Positions 1 through 14,050 of a stretch of DNA of 64,000 bases are shown one piece after another. The stretch comes from Argentina anserina (taxonomy: Eukaryota; Streptophyta; Magnoliopsida; Rosales; Rosaceae). Both the position numbers and the translations under genes were made by a program. The stretch covers positions 124,001 through 188,000 of the forward strand of contig NW_026089526.1 of NCBI RefSeq assembly GCF_933775445.1, given 5' to 3'. The notes under the pieces are model-generated. The model was not told the origin of the DNA. It searched no databases and saw nothing but the letters and a program-made list of their open reading frames with translations. Numbering within the stretch: position 1 is the stretch's first letter; every line of letters starts with the position of its first letter.

Positions 1-329
1 AAGATACACAATTGGAATAGTAAAGATACGCAAACGATGTAAAGATACTCAGTTTGAAAGAAACACACTCCCACACTTGCAAAACAATCAAATTCAATAG
101 AAACTCGCATCAGAAGCCTTACAGAAAGATACTCAAACGAGAAATGAAAAGATACACAATTGGAATAGTAAAGATACGCAAACGATGTAAAGATACACAA
201 TTGGAATAGTAAAGATACGCAAACGATGTAAAGATACTCAGTTTGAAAGAAACACACTCCCACACTTGCAAAACTCTCAAATTCAAAAGAAACTCGCATC
301 CGAAAGCCTTATAGAAAGATACTCAAATG

Positions 330-1830
330 AGAAATGAAAAGATACACAATTAGAATAGTAAAGATACGCAAACGATGTAAAGATACTCAGTTTGAAAGAA
401 ACACACTCCCACACTTGCAAAACTCTCAAATACAATAGAAACTCGCATCAGAAGCCTTACAGAAAGATACTCAAACGAGAAATGAAAAGATACACAATTA
501 GAATAGTAAAGATACGCAAACGATGTAAAGATACTCAGTTTGAAAGAAACACACTCCCACACTGGCAAAACTCTCAAATACAATAGAAACTCGCATCAGA
601 AGCGTTACAGAAAGATACTCAAACGAGAAATGAAAAGATACACAATTGGAATAGTAAAGATACGCAAACGATGTAAAAATAAACAATTGGAATAGTAAAG
701 ATACGCAAACGATGTAAAGATACTGAGTTTGAAAGAAACACACTCCCACACTTGCAAAACTCTCAAATACAATAGAAACTCGCATCAGAAGCGTTACAGA
801 AAGATACTCAAACGAGAAATGAAAAGATACACAATTGGAACAGTAAAGATACGCAAACGATGTAAAGATACACAATTGGAATAGTAAAGATACGCAAACG
901 ATGTAAAGATACTCAGTTTGAAAGAAACACACTCCCACACTTGCAAAACTCTCAAATACAATAGAAACTCGCATCAGAAGCCTTACAGAAAGATACTCAA
1001 ACGAGAAATGAAAAGATACACAATTGGAACAGTAAAGATACGCAAACGATGTAAAGATACACAATTGGAATAGTAAAGATACGCAAACGATTTACAGATA
1101 CTCAGTTTGAAAGAAACACACTCCCACACTCGCAAAACTCTCAAATACAATAGAAACTCGCATCAGAAGCCTTACAGAAAGATACTCAAACGAGAAATGA
1201 AAAGATACACAATTGGAATAGTAAAGATACGCAAACGATGTAAAGATACACAATTGGAATAGTAAAGATACGCAAACGATGTAAAGATACTCAGTTTGAA
1301 AGAAACACATTCCCACACTTGCAAAACTCTCAAATTCAATAGAAACTCGCATCCGAAAGCCTTACAGAAAGATACTCAAACGAGAAATGAAAAGATACAC
1401 AATTGGAATAGTAAAGATACGCAAACGATGTAAAGATACACAATTGGAATAGTAAAGATACGCAAACGATGTAAAGATACTCAGTTTGAAAGAAACACAC
1501 TCCCACACTTGCAAAACTCTCAAATACAATAGAAACTCGCATCAGAAGCGTTACAGAAAGATACTCAAACGAGAAATGAAAAGATACACAGTTGGAATAG
1601 TACAGATACGCAAACGATGTAAAGATACACAATTGGAATAGTAACGATACGCAAACGATGTAAAGATACTCCGTTTGAAAGAAACACACTCCCACACTTG
1701 CAAAACTCTCAAATTCAATAGAAACTCGCATCAGAAGCCTTACAGAAAGATACTCAAACGAGAAATGAAAAGATACACAATTGGAATAGTAAAGATACGC
1801 AAACGATGTAAAGATACACAATTGGAATAG
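330..1830. repeat. Segmental duplicate, copy 1 of 2 (other copy ~3,330-5,018)
   Basis: The order of rare variants (actggcaaaac, aaaaataaacaattgg, actgagtttg, gatttacagatac, acacattccc, acagttggaatagtacag) recurs about 3 kb downstream. The offset is 2,999 bp up to about 1,000 and 3,188 bp afterwards, because the second copy has one extra 189-bp monomer. The copies diverge after about 1,830, where aacgatacg in this copy is matched by aaagatacg. Confidence 0.8.
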
Positions 1831-3329
1831 TAACGATACGCAAACGATGTAAAGATACTCCGTTTGAAAGAAACACACTCCCACACTTGCAAAACTCTCA
1901 AATTCAATAGAAACTCGCATCAGAAGCCTTACAGAAAGATACTCAAACGAGAAATGAAAAGATACACAATTAGAATAGTAAAGATACGCAAACGATGTAA
2001 AGATACTCAGTTTGAAAGAAACACACTCCCACACTTGGAAAACTCTCAAATACAATAGAAACTCGCATCCGAAAGCCTTACAGAAAGATACTCAAACGAG
2101 ATATGAAAAGATACACAATTAGAATAGTAAAGATACGCAAACGATGTAAAGATACTCAGTTTGAAAGAAACACACTCCCACACTTGGAAAACTCTCAAAT
2201 ACAATAGAAACTCGCATCAGATGCGTTACAGAAAGATACTCAAACGAGAAATGAAAAGATACACAATTAGAATAGTAAAGATACGCAAACGATGTAAAGA
2301 TACTCAGTTTGAAAGAAACACACTCCCACACTTGGAAAACTCTCAAATACAATAGAAACTCGCATCCGAAAGCCTTACAGAAAGATACTCAAACGAGAAA
2401 TGAAAAGATACACAATTAGAATAGTAAAGATACGCAAACGATGTAAAGATACTCAGTTTGAAAGAAACACACTCCCACACTTGGAAAACTCTCAAATACA
2501 ATAGAAACTCGCATCAGAAGCCTTACAGAAAGATACTCAAACGAGAAATGAAAAGATAGACAATTGGAATAGTAAAGATACGCAAACGATGTAAACATAC
2601 ACAATTGGAATAGTAAAGATACGCAAACGATGTAAAGATACTCAGTTTGAAAGAAAAACACTCCCACACTTGCAAAACTCTCAAATTCAAAAGAAACTCG
2701 CATCCGAAAGCCTTATAGAAAGATACTCAAACGAGAAATGAAAAGATACACAATTAGAATAGTAAAGATACGCAAACGATGTAAAGATACTCAGTTTGAA
2801 AGAAACACACTCCCACACTTGCAAAAATCTCAAATACAATAGAAACTCGCATCAGAAGCCTTACAGAAAGATACTCAAACGAGAAATGAAAAGATACACA
2901 ATTAGAATAGTAAAGATACGCAAACGATGTAAAGATACTCAGTTTGAAAGAAACACACTCCCACACTTGGAAAACTCTCAAATACAATAGAAACTCGCAT
3001 CCGAAAGCCTTACAGAAAGATACTCAAACGAGAAATGAAAAGATACACAATTAGAATAGTAAAGATACGCAAACGATGTAAAGAAACTCAGTTTGAAAGA
3101 AACACACTCCCACACTTGGAAAGCTCTCAAATACAATAGAAACTCGCATCCGAAAGCCTTACAGAAAGATACTCAAACGAGAAATGAAAAGATACACAAT
3201 TAGAATAGTAAAGATACACAAACGATGTAAAGATACTCAGTTTGAAAGAAACACACTCCCACACTTGGAAAACTCTCAAATACAATAGAAACTCGCATCC
3301 GAAAGCCTTACAGAAAGATACTCAAACAA

Positions 3330-5018
3330 GAAATGAAAAGATACACAATTAGAATAGTAAAGATACGCAAACGATGTAAAGATACTCAGTTTGAAAGAAA
3401 CACACTCCCACACTTGCAAAACTCTCAAATACAATAGAAACTCGCATCAGAAGCGTTACAGAAAGATACTCAAACGAGAAATGAAAAGATACACAATTGG
3501 AATAGTAAAGATACGCAAACGATGTAAAGATACTCAGTTTGAAAGAAACACACTCCCACACTGGCAAAACTCTCAAATACAATAGAAACTCGCATCAGAA
3601 GCGTTACAGAAAGATACTCAAACGAGAAATGAAAAGATACACAATTGGAATAGTAAAGATACGCAAACGATGTAAAAATAAACAATTGGAATAGTAAAGA
3701 TACGCAAACGATGTAAAGATACTGAGTTTGAAAGAAACACACTCCCACACTTGCAAAACTCTCAAATACAATAGAAACTCGCATCAGAAGCCTTACAGAA
3801 AGATACTCAAACGAGAAATGAAAAGATACACAATTGGAACAGTAAAGATACGCAAACGATGTAAAGATACACAATTGGAATAGTAAAGATACGCAAACGA
3901 TGTACAGATACTCAGTTTGAAAGAAACACACTCCCACACTTGCAAAACTCTCAAATACAATAGAAACTCGCATCAGAAGCGTTACAGAAAGATACTCAAA
4001 CGAGAAATGAAAAGATACACAATTGGAACAGTAAAGATACGCAAACGATGTAAAGATACACAATTGGAATAGTAAAGATACGCAAACGATGTAAAGATAC
4101 TCAGTTTGAAAGAAACACACTCCCACACTTGCAAAACTCTCAAATACAATAGAAACTCGCATCAGAAGCCTTACAGAAAGATACTCAAACGAGAAATGAA
4201 AAGATACACAATTGGAACAGTAAAGATACGCAAACGATGTAAAGATACACAATTGGAATAGTAAAGATACGCAAACGATTTACAGATACTCAGTTTGAAA
4301 GAAACACACTCCCACACTCGCAAAACTCTCAAATACAATAGAAACTCGCATCAGAAGCCTTACAGAAAGATACTCAAACGAGAAATGAAAAGATACACAA
4401 TTGGAATAGTAAAGATACGCAAACGATGTAAAGATACACAATTGGAATAGTAAAGATACGCAAACGATGTAAAGATACTCAGTTTGAAAGAAACACATTC
4501 CCACACTTGCAAAACTCTCAAATTCAATAGAAACTCGCATCCGAAAGCCTTACAGAAAGATACTCAAACGAGAAATGAAAAGATACACAATTGGAATAGT
4601 AAAGATACGCAAACGATGTAAAGATACACAATTGGAATAGTAAAGATACGCAAACGATGTAAAGATACTCAGTTTGAAAGAAACACACTCCCACACTTGC
4701 AAAACTCTCAAATACAATAGAAACTCGCATCAGAAGCGTTACAGAAAGATACTCAAACGAGAAATGAAAAGATACACAGTTGGAATAGTACAGATACGCA
4801 AACGATGTAAAGATACACAATTGGAATAGTAACGATACGCAAACGATGTAAAGATACTCCGTTTGAAAGAAACACACTCCCACACTTGCAAAACTCTCAA
4901 ATTCAATAGAAACTCGCATCAGAAGCCTTACAGAAAGATACTCAAACGAGAAATGAAAAGATACACAATTGGAATAGTAAAGATACGCAAACGATGTAAA
5001 GATACACAATTGGAATAG
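3330..5018. repeat. Segmental duplicate, copy 2 of 2 (other copy ~330-1,830)
   Basis: This segment carries the same ordered rare variants as 330-1,830 and one additional 189-bp unit near 3,800-3,990. A gain or loss of exactly one monomer between otherwise matching segments is what unequal exchange in register would produce. Confidence 0.8.
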
Positions 5019-8000
5019 TAAAGATACGCAAACGATGTAAAGATACTGAGTTTGAAAGAAACACACTCCCACACTTGCAAAACTCTGAAATTCAATAAAA
5101 ACTCGCATCAGAAGCCTTACAGAAAGATACTCAAACGAGAAATGAAAAGATACACAATTGGAATAGTAAAGATACGCAAACGATGTAAAAATAAACAATT
5201 GGAATAGTAAAGATACGCAAACGATGTAAAGATACTGAGTTTGAAAGAAACACACTCCCACACTTGCAAAACTCTGAAATTCAATAAAAACTCGCATCAG
5301 AAGCCTTACAGAAAGATACTCAAACGAGAAATGAAAAGATACACAATTGGAATGGTAAAGATACGCAAACGATGTAAAGATACACAATTGGAATAGTAAA
5401 GATACGCAAACGATGTAAAGATACACAATTGGAATAGTAAATATACGCAAACGATGTAAAGATACTCAGTTTGAAAGAAACACACTCCCACACTTGCAAA
5501 ACTCTCAAATTCAATAGAAACTCGCATCCGAAAGCCTTACAGAAAGATACTCAAACGAGAAATGAAAAGATACACAATTGGAATAGTAAAGATACGCAAA
5601 CGATGTAAAGATACACAATTGGAATAGTAAAGATACGCAAACGATGTAAAGATACTCAGTTTGAAAGAAACACACTCCCACACTTGCAAAACTCTCAAAT
5701 TCAATAGAAACTCGCATCAGAAAGCCTTACAGAAAGATACTCAAACGAGAAATGAAAAGATACACAATTGGAACAGTAAAGATACGCAAACGATGTAAAG
5801 ATACACAATTGGAATAGTAAAGATACGCAAACGATGTACAGATACTCAGTTTGAAAGAAACACACTCCCACACTTGCAAAACTCTCAAATTCAATAGAAA
5901 CTCGCATTTGAAAGCCTTACAGAAAGATACTCAAACGAGAAATGAAAAGATACACAATTGGAATAGTAAAGATACGCAAACGATGTAAAGATACACAATT
6001 GTAATAGTAAAGATACGCAAACGATGTAAAGATACTCAGTTTGAAAGAAACACACTCCCACACTTGCAAAACTCTCAAATACAATAGAAACTCGCATCAT
6101 AAGCGTTACAGAAAGATACTCAAACGAGAAATGAAAAGATACACAGTTGGAATAGTACAGATACGCAAACGATGTAAAGATACACAATTGGAATAGTAAC
6201 GATACGCAAACGATGTAAAGATACTCCGTTTGAAAGAAACACACTCCCACACTTGCAAAACTCTCAAATTCAATAGAAACTCGCATCAGAAGCCTTACAG
6301 AAAGATACTTAAACGAGAAATGAAAAGATACACAATTGGAATAGTAAAGATACGCAAACGATGTAAAGATACACAATTGGAATAGTAAAGATACGCAAAC
6401 GATGTAAAGATACTGAGTTTGAAAGAAACACACTCCCACACTTGCAAAACTCTGAAATTCAATAAAAACTCGCATCAGAAGCCTTACAGAAAGATACTCA
6501 AACGAGAAATGAAAAGATACACAATTGGAATCGTAAAGATACGCAAACGATGTAAAGATACTGAGTTTGAAAGAAACACACTCCCACACTTGCAAAACTC
6601 TCAAATACAATAGAAACTCGCATCAGAAGCCTTACAGAAAGATACTCAAACGAGAAATGAAAAGATACACAATTGGAATAGTAAAGATACGCAAACGATG
6701 TAAAGATAAACAATTGGAATAGTAAAGATACGCAAACGATGTAAAGATACTGAGTTTGAAAGAAACACACTCCCACACTTGCAAAACTCTCAAATACAAT
6801 AGAAACTCGCATCAGAAGCGTTACAGAAACATACTCAAACGAGAAATGAAAAGATAGACAATTGGAATAGTAAAGATACGCAAACGATGTAAACATACAC
6901 AATTGGAATAGTAAAGATACGCAAACGATGTAAAGATACTCAGTTTGAAAGAAAAACACTCCCACACTTGCAAAACTCTCAAATTCAATAGAAACTCGCA
7001 TCCGAAAGCCTTACAGAAAGATACTCAAACGGGAAATGAAAAGATACACAATTGGAAAAGTAAAGATACGCAAATGATGTAAAGATACACAATTGGAATA
7101 GTAAAGATACGCAAACGATGTAAAGATACACAATTGGAATAGTAAAGATATGCAAACGATGTAAAGATACTCAGTTTGAAAGAAACACACTCCCACACTT
7201 GCAAAACTCTCAAATTCAATAGAAACTCGCATCAGAAGCCTTACAGAAAGATACTCAAACGAGAAATGAAAAGATACACAATTGGAATAGTAAAGATATG
7301 CAAACGATGTAAAGATACACAATTGGAATAGTAAAGATACGCAAACGATGTAAAGATACTCAGTTTGAAAGAAACACACTCCCACACTTGCAAAACTCTC
7401 AAATTCAAAAGAAACTCGCATCCGAAAGCCTTATAGAAAGATACTCAAATGAGAAATGAAAAGATACACAATTAGAATAGTAAAGATACGCAAACGATGT
7501 AAAGATACTCAGTTTGAAAGAAACACACTCCCACACTTGCAAAACTCTCAAATACAATAGAAACTCGCATCAGAAGCCTTACAGAAAGATACTCAAACGA
7601 GAAATGAAAAGATACACAATTAGAATAGTAAAGATACGCAAACGATGTAAAGATACTCAGTTTGAAAGAAACACACTCCCACACTTGGAAAACTCTCAAA
7701 TACAATAGAAACTCGCATCCGAAAGCCTTACAGAAAGATACTCAAACGAGATATGAAAAGATACACAATTAGAATAGTAAAGATACGCAAACGATGTAAA
7801 GATACTCAGTTTGAAAGAAACACACTCCCACACTTGGAAAACTCTCAAATACAATAGAAACTCGCATCAGATGCGTTATAGAAAGATACTCAAACGAGAA
7901 ATGAAAAGATACACAATTAGAATAGTAAAGATACGCAAACGATGTAAAGATACTCAGTTTGAAAGAAACACACTCCCACACTTGGAAAACTCTCAAATAC

Positions 8001-11000
8001 AATAGAAACTCGCATCCGAAAGCCTTACAGAAAGATACTCAAACGAGAAATGAAAAGATACACAATTAGAATAGTAAAGATACGCAAACGATGTAAAGAT
8101 ACTCAGTTTGAAAGAAACACACTCCCACACTTGGAAAACTCTCAAATACAATAGAAACTCGCATCAGAAGCCTTACAGAAAGATACTCAAACGAGAAATG
8201 AAAAGATAGACAATTGGAATAGTAAAGATACGCAAACGATGTAAACATACACAATTGGAATAGTAAAGATACGCAAACGATGTAAAGATACTCAGTTTGA
8301 AAGAAAAACACTCCCACACTTGCAAAACTCTCAAATTCAATAGAAACTCGCATCCGAAAGCCTTACAGAAAGATACTCAAACGGGAAATGAAAAGATACA
8401 CAATTGGAAAAGTAAAGATACGCAAATGATGTAAAGATACACAATTGGAATAGTAAAGATACGCAAACGATGTAAAGATACACAATTGGAATAGTAAAGA
8501 TACGCAAACGATGTAAAGATACTCAGTTTGAAAGAAACACACTCCCACACTTGCAAAACTCTCAAATTCAATAGAAACTCGCATCAGAAGCCTTACAGAA
8601 AGATACTCAAACGAGAAATGAAAAGATACACAATTGGAATAGTAAAGATACGCAAACGATGTAAAGATACTCAGTTTGAAAGAAACACACTCCCACACTT
8701 GCAAAACTCTCAAATTCAATAGAAACTCGCATCAGAAAGCCTTACAAAAAGATACTCAAACGAGAAATGAAAAGATACACAATTGGAATGGTAAAGATAC
8801 GCAAACGATGTAAAGATACACAATTGGAATAGTAAAGATACGCAAACGATGTAAAGATATACAATTGGAATAGTAAATATACGCAAACGATGTAAAGATA
8901 CTCAGTTTGAAAGAAACACACTCCCACACTTGCAAAACTCTCAAATACAATAGAAACTCGCATCAGATGCGTTACAGAAAGATACTCAAACGAGAAATGA
9001 AAAGATACACAATTGGAATAGTACAGATACGCAAACGATGTAAAGATACACAATTGGAATAGTAAAGATACGCAAACGATGTAAAGTTACTCAGTTTAAA
9101 AGAAACACACTCCCACACTTGCAAAACTCTCAAATACAATAGAAACTCGCATCAGAAGCCTTACAGAAAGATACTCAAACGAGAAATGAAAAGATACACA
9201 ATTGGAATAGAGAAGATACGCAAACGATGTAAAGATACACAATTGGAATAGTAAAGATACGCAAACGATGTAAAGATACTCAGTTTGAAAGAAACACACT
9301 CCCACACTTGCAAAACTCTCAAATTCAAAAGAAACTCGCATCCGAAAGCCTTATAGAAAGATACTCAAACGAGAAATGAAAAGATACACAATTAGAATAG
9401 TAAAGATACGCAAACGATGTAAAGATACTCAGTTTGAAAGAAACACACTCCCACACTTGCAAAACTCTCAAATACAATAGAAACTCGCATCAGAAGCCTT
9501 ACAGAAAGATACTCAAACGAGAAATGAAAAGATACACAATTAGAATAGTAAAGATACGCAAACGATGTAAAGATACTCAGTTTGAAAGAAACACACTCCC
9601 ACACTTGGAAAACTCTCAAATACAATAGAAACTCGCATCCGAAAGCCTTACAGAAAGATACTCAAACGAGATATGAAAAGATACACAATTAGAATAGTAA
9701 AGATACGCAAACGATGTAAAGATACTCAGTTTGAAAGAAACACACTCCCACACTTGGAAAACTCTCAAATACAATAGAAACTCGCATCAGATGCGTTACA
9801 GAAAGATACTCAAACGAGAAATGAAAAGATACACAATTAGAATAGTAAAGATACGCAAACGAAGTAAAGATACTCAGTTTGAAAGAAACACACTCCCACA
9901 CTTGGAAAACTCTCAAATACAATAGAAACTCGCATCCGAAAGCCTTACAGAAAGATACTCAAACGAGAAATGAAAAGATACACAATTAGAATAGTAAAGA
10001 TACGCAAACGATGTAAAGATACTCAGTTTGAAAGAAACACACTCCCACACTTGGAAAACTCTCAAATACAATAGAAACTCGCATCAGATGCGTTACAGAA
10101 AGATACTCAAACGAGAAATGAAAAGATACACAATTAGAATAGTAAAGATACGCAAACGATGTAAAGATACTCAGTTTGAAAGAAACACACTCCTACACTT
10201 GGAAAACTCTCAAATACAATAGAAACTCGCATCCGAAAGCCTTACAGAAAGATACTGAAACGAGAAACGAAAAGATACACAATTGGAATAGTAAAGATAC
10301 TCAGTTTGAAAGAAACACACTCCCACACTTGGAAAACTCTCAAATACAATAGAAACTCGCATCAGATGCGTTACAGAAAGATACTCAAACGAGAAATGAA
10401 AAGATACACAATTAGAATAGTAAAGATACGCAAACGAAGTAAAGATACTCAGTTTGAAAGAAACACACTCCCACACTTGGAAAACTCTCAAATACAATAG
10501 AAACTCGCATCCGAAAGCCTTACAGAAAGATACTGAAACGAGAAATGAAAAGATACACAATTGGAATAGTAAAGATACGCAAACGATGTAAAGATACTCA
10601 GTTTGAAAGAAACACACTCCCACACTTGGAAAACTCTCAAATACAATAGAAACTCGCATCAGATGCGTTACAGAAAGATACTCAAACGAGAAATGAAAAG
10701 ATACACAATTAGAATAGTAAAGATACGCAAACGAAGTAAAGATACTCAGTTTGAAAGAAACACACTCCCACACTTGGAAAACTCTCAAATACAATAGAAA
10801 CTCGCATCCGAAAGCCTTACAGAAAGATACTCAAACGAGAAATGAAAAGATACACAATTAGAATAGTAAAGATACGCAAACGATGTAAAGATACTCAGTT
10901 TGAAAGAAACACACTCCCACACTTGGAAAACTCTCAAATACAATAGAAACTCGCATCAGAAGCCTTACAGAAAGATACTCAAACGAGAAATGAAAAGATA

Positions 11001-13277
11001 CACAATTGGAATAGTAAAGATACGCAAACGATGAAAAGATACTCAGTTTGAAAGAAACACACTCCCACACTTGGAAAACTCTCAAATACAATAGAAACTC
11101 GCATCCGAAAGCCTTACAGAAAGATACTCAAACGAGAAATGAAAAGATACACAATTCGAATAGTAAAGATACGCAAACGATGTAAAGATACTCAGTTTGA
11201 AAGAAACACACTCCCACACTTGCAAAACTCTGAAATTCAATAGAAACTCGCATCAGAAAGCCTTACAGAAAGATACTCAAACGAGAAATGAAAAGATACA
11301 CAATTGGAATAGTAAAGATACGCAAACGATGTAAAGATACACAATTGGAATAGTAAAGATACGCAAACGATGTAAAGATACTCAGTTTGAAAGAAACACA
11401 CTCCCACACTTGCAAAACTCTCAAATACAATAGAAACTCGCATCAGAAGCCTTACAGAAAGATACTCAAACGAGAAATGAAAAGATACACAATTGGAATA
11501 GTAAAGATACGCAAACGATGTAAAGATACACAATTGGAATATAAAGATACGCAAACGATGTAAAGATACTCAGTTTGAAAGAAACACACTCCCACACTTG
11601 CAAAACTCTCAAATACAATAGAAACTCGCATCAGAAGCCTTACAGAAAGATACTGAAACGAGAAATGAAAACATACACAATTGGAATAGTAAAGATACGC
11701 AAACGATGTAAAGATACTGAGTTTGAAAGAAACACACTCCCACACTTGCAAAACTCTCAAATTCAATAGAAACTCACTTTCGAAAGCCTTACAGAAAGAT
11801 ACTCAAACGAGAAATGAAAAGATACACAATTGGAATAGTAAAGATACGCAAACGATGTAAAGATACACAATTGGAATAGTAAAGATACGTAAACGATGTA
11901 AAGATACTGAGTTTGAAAGAAACACACTCCCACACTTGCAAAACTCTCAAATACAATAGAAACTCGCATCAGAAGCCTTACAGAAAGATACTCAAACGAG
12001 AAATGAAAAGATACACAATTGGAATGGTAAAGATACGCAAACGATGTAAAGATACACAATTGGAATAGTAAAGATACGCAAACGATGTAAAGATACACAA
12101 TTGGAATAGTAAATATACGAAAACGATGTAAAGATACTCAGTTTGAAAGAAACACACTCCCACACTTGCAAAACTCTCAAATTCAATAGAAACTCGCATC
12201 CGAAAGCCTTACAGAAAGATACTCAAACGAGAAATGAAAAGATACACAATTGGAATAGTAAAGATACGCAAACGATGTAAAGATACACAATTGGAATAGT
12301 AAAGATACGCAAACGATGTAAAGATACTCAGTTTGAAAGAAACACACTCCCACACTTGCAAAACTCTCAAATACAATAGAAACTCGCATCAGAAGCCTTA
12401 CAGAAAGATACTCAAACGAGAAATGAAAAGATACACAATTGGAATGGTAAAGATACGCAAACGATGTAAAGATACACAATTGGAATAGTAAAGATACGCA
12501 AACGATGTAAAGATATACAATTGGAATAGTAAATATACGCAAACGATGTAAAGATACTCAGTTTGAAAGAAACACACTCCCACACTTGCAAAACTCTCAA
12601 ATACAATAGAAACTCGCATTAGATGCGTTACAGAAAGATACTCAAACGAGAAATGAAAAGATACACAATTGGAATAGTACAGATACGCAAACGATGTAAA
12701 GATACACAATTGGAATAGTAAAGATACGCAAACGATGTAAAGATACTCAGTTTAAAAGAAACACACTCCCACACTTGCAAAACTCTCAAATACAATAGAA
12801 ACTCGCATCAGAAGCCTTACAGAAAGATACTCAAACGAGAAATGAAAAGATACACAATTGGAATAGTGAAGATACGCAAACGATGTAAAGATACACAATT
12901 GGAATAGTAAAGATACGCAAACGATGTAAAGATACTCAGTTTGAAAGAAACACACTCCCACACTTGCAAAACTCTCAAATTCAATAGAAACTCGCATCAG
13001 AAGCCTTACAGAAAGATACTCAAACGAGAAATGAAAAGATACACAATTGGAATAGTAAAGATACGCAAACGATGTAAAGATACTCAGTTTGAAAGAAACA
13101 CACTCCCACACTTGGAAAACTCTCAAATACAATAGAAACTCGCATCAGAAGCCTTACAGAAAGATACTCAAACGAGAAATGAAAAGATACACAATTGGAA
13201 TAGTAAAGATACGCAAACGATGTAAAGATACACAATTGTAATAGTAAAGATACGAAAACGATGTAAAGATACTCAGT

Positions 13278-14050
13278 TTGAAAGAAACACACTCCCACAC
13301 TTGCAAAACTCTCAAATTCAATAGAAACTCGCATCAGAAGCCTTACAGAAAGATACTCAAACGAGAAATGAAAAGATACACAATTGGAATAGTAAAGATA
13401 CGCAAACGATGTAAAGATACTCAGTTTGAAAGAAACACACTCCCACACTTGCAAAACTCTCAAATTCAATAGAAACTCGCATCAGAAAGCCTTACAAAAA
13501 GATACTCAAACGAGAAATGAAAAGATACACAATTGGAATCATAAAGATACGCAAACGATGTAAAGATACTCAGTTTGAAAGAAACACACTCCCACACTTG
13601 GAAAACTCTCAAATACAATAGAAACTTGCATCAGAAGCCTTACAGAAAGATACTCAAACGAGAAATGAAAAGATACACAATTGGAATGGTAAAGATACGC
13701 AAACGATGTAAAGATACACAATTGGAATAGTAAAGATACGCAAACGATGTAAAGATACACAATTGGAATAGTAAAGATACGCAAACGATGTAAAGATACT
13801 CAGTTTGAAAGAAACACACTCCCACACTTGCAACACTCTCAAATACAATAGAAACTCGCATCAGAAGCCTTACAGAAAGATACTCAAACGAGAAATGAAA
13901 AGATACACAATTGGAATGGTAAAGATACGCAAACGATGTAAAGATACACAATTGGAATAGTAAAGATACGCAAACGATGTAAAGATACTCAGTTTGAAAG
14001 AAACACACTCCCACACTTGCAAAACTCTCAAATTCAATAGAAACTCGCAT
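13278..14050. repeat. Five-copy ~773-bp higher-order module, copy 1
   Basis: The module is recognised by the ordered markers ttacaaaaag, ggaatcataaag, gaaacttgcat and gcaacactctc. Further copies begin at 14,373, 15,319, 17,211 and 19,906, giving spacings of 1,095, 946, 1,892 and 2,695 bp. The unequal spacings mean the modules are separated by different numbers of other monomers, so this is an irregular higher-order repeat. A partial sixth occurrence of the gaaacttgcat marker sits at 16,230. Confidence 0.8.
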
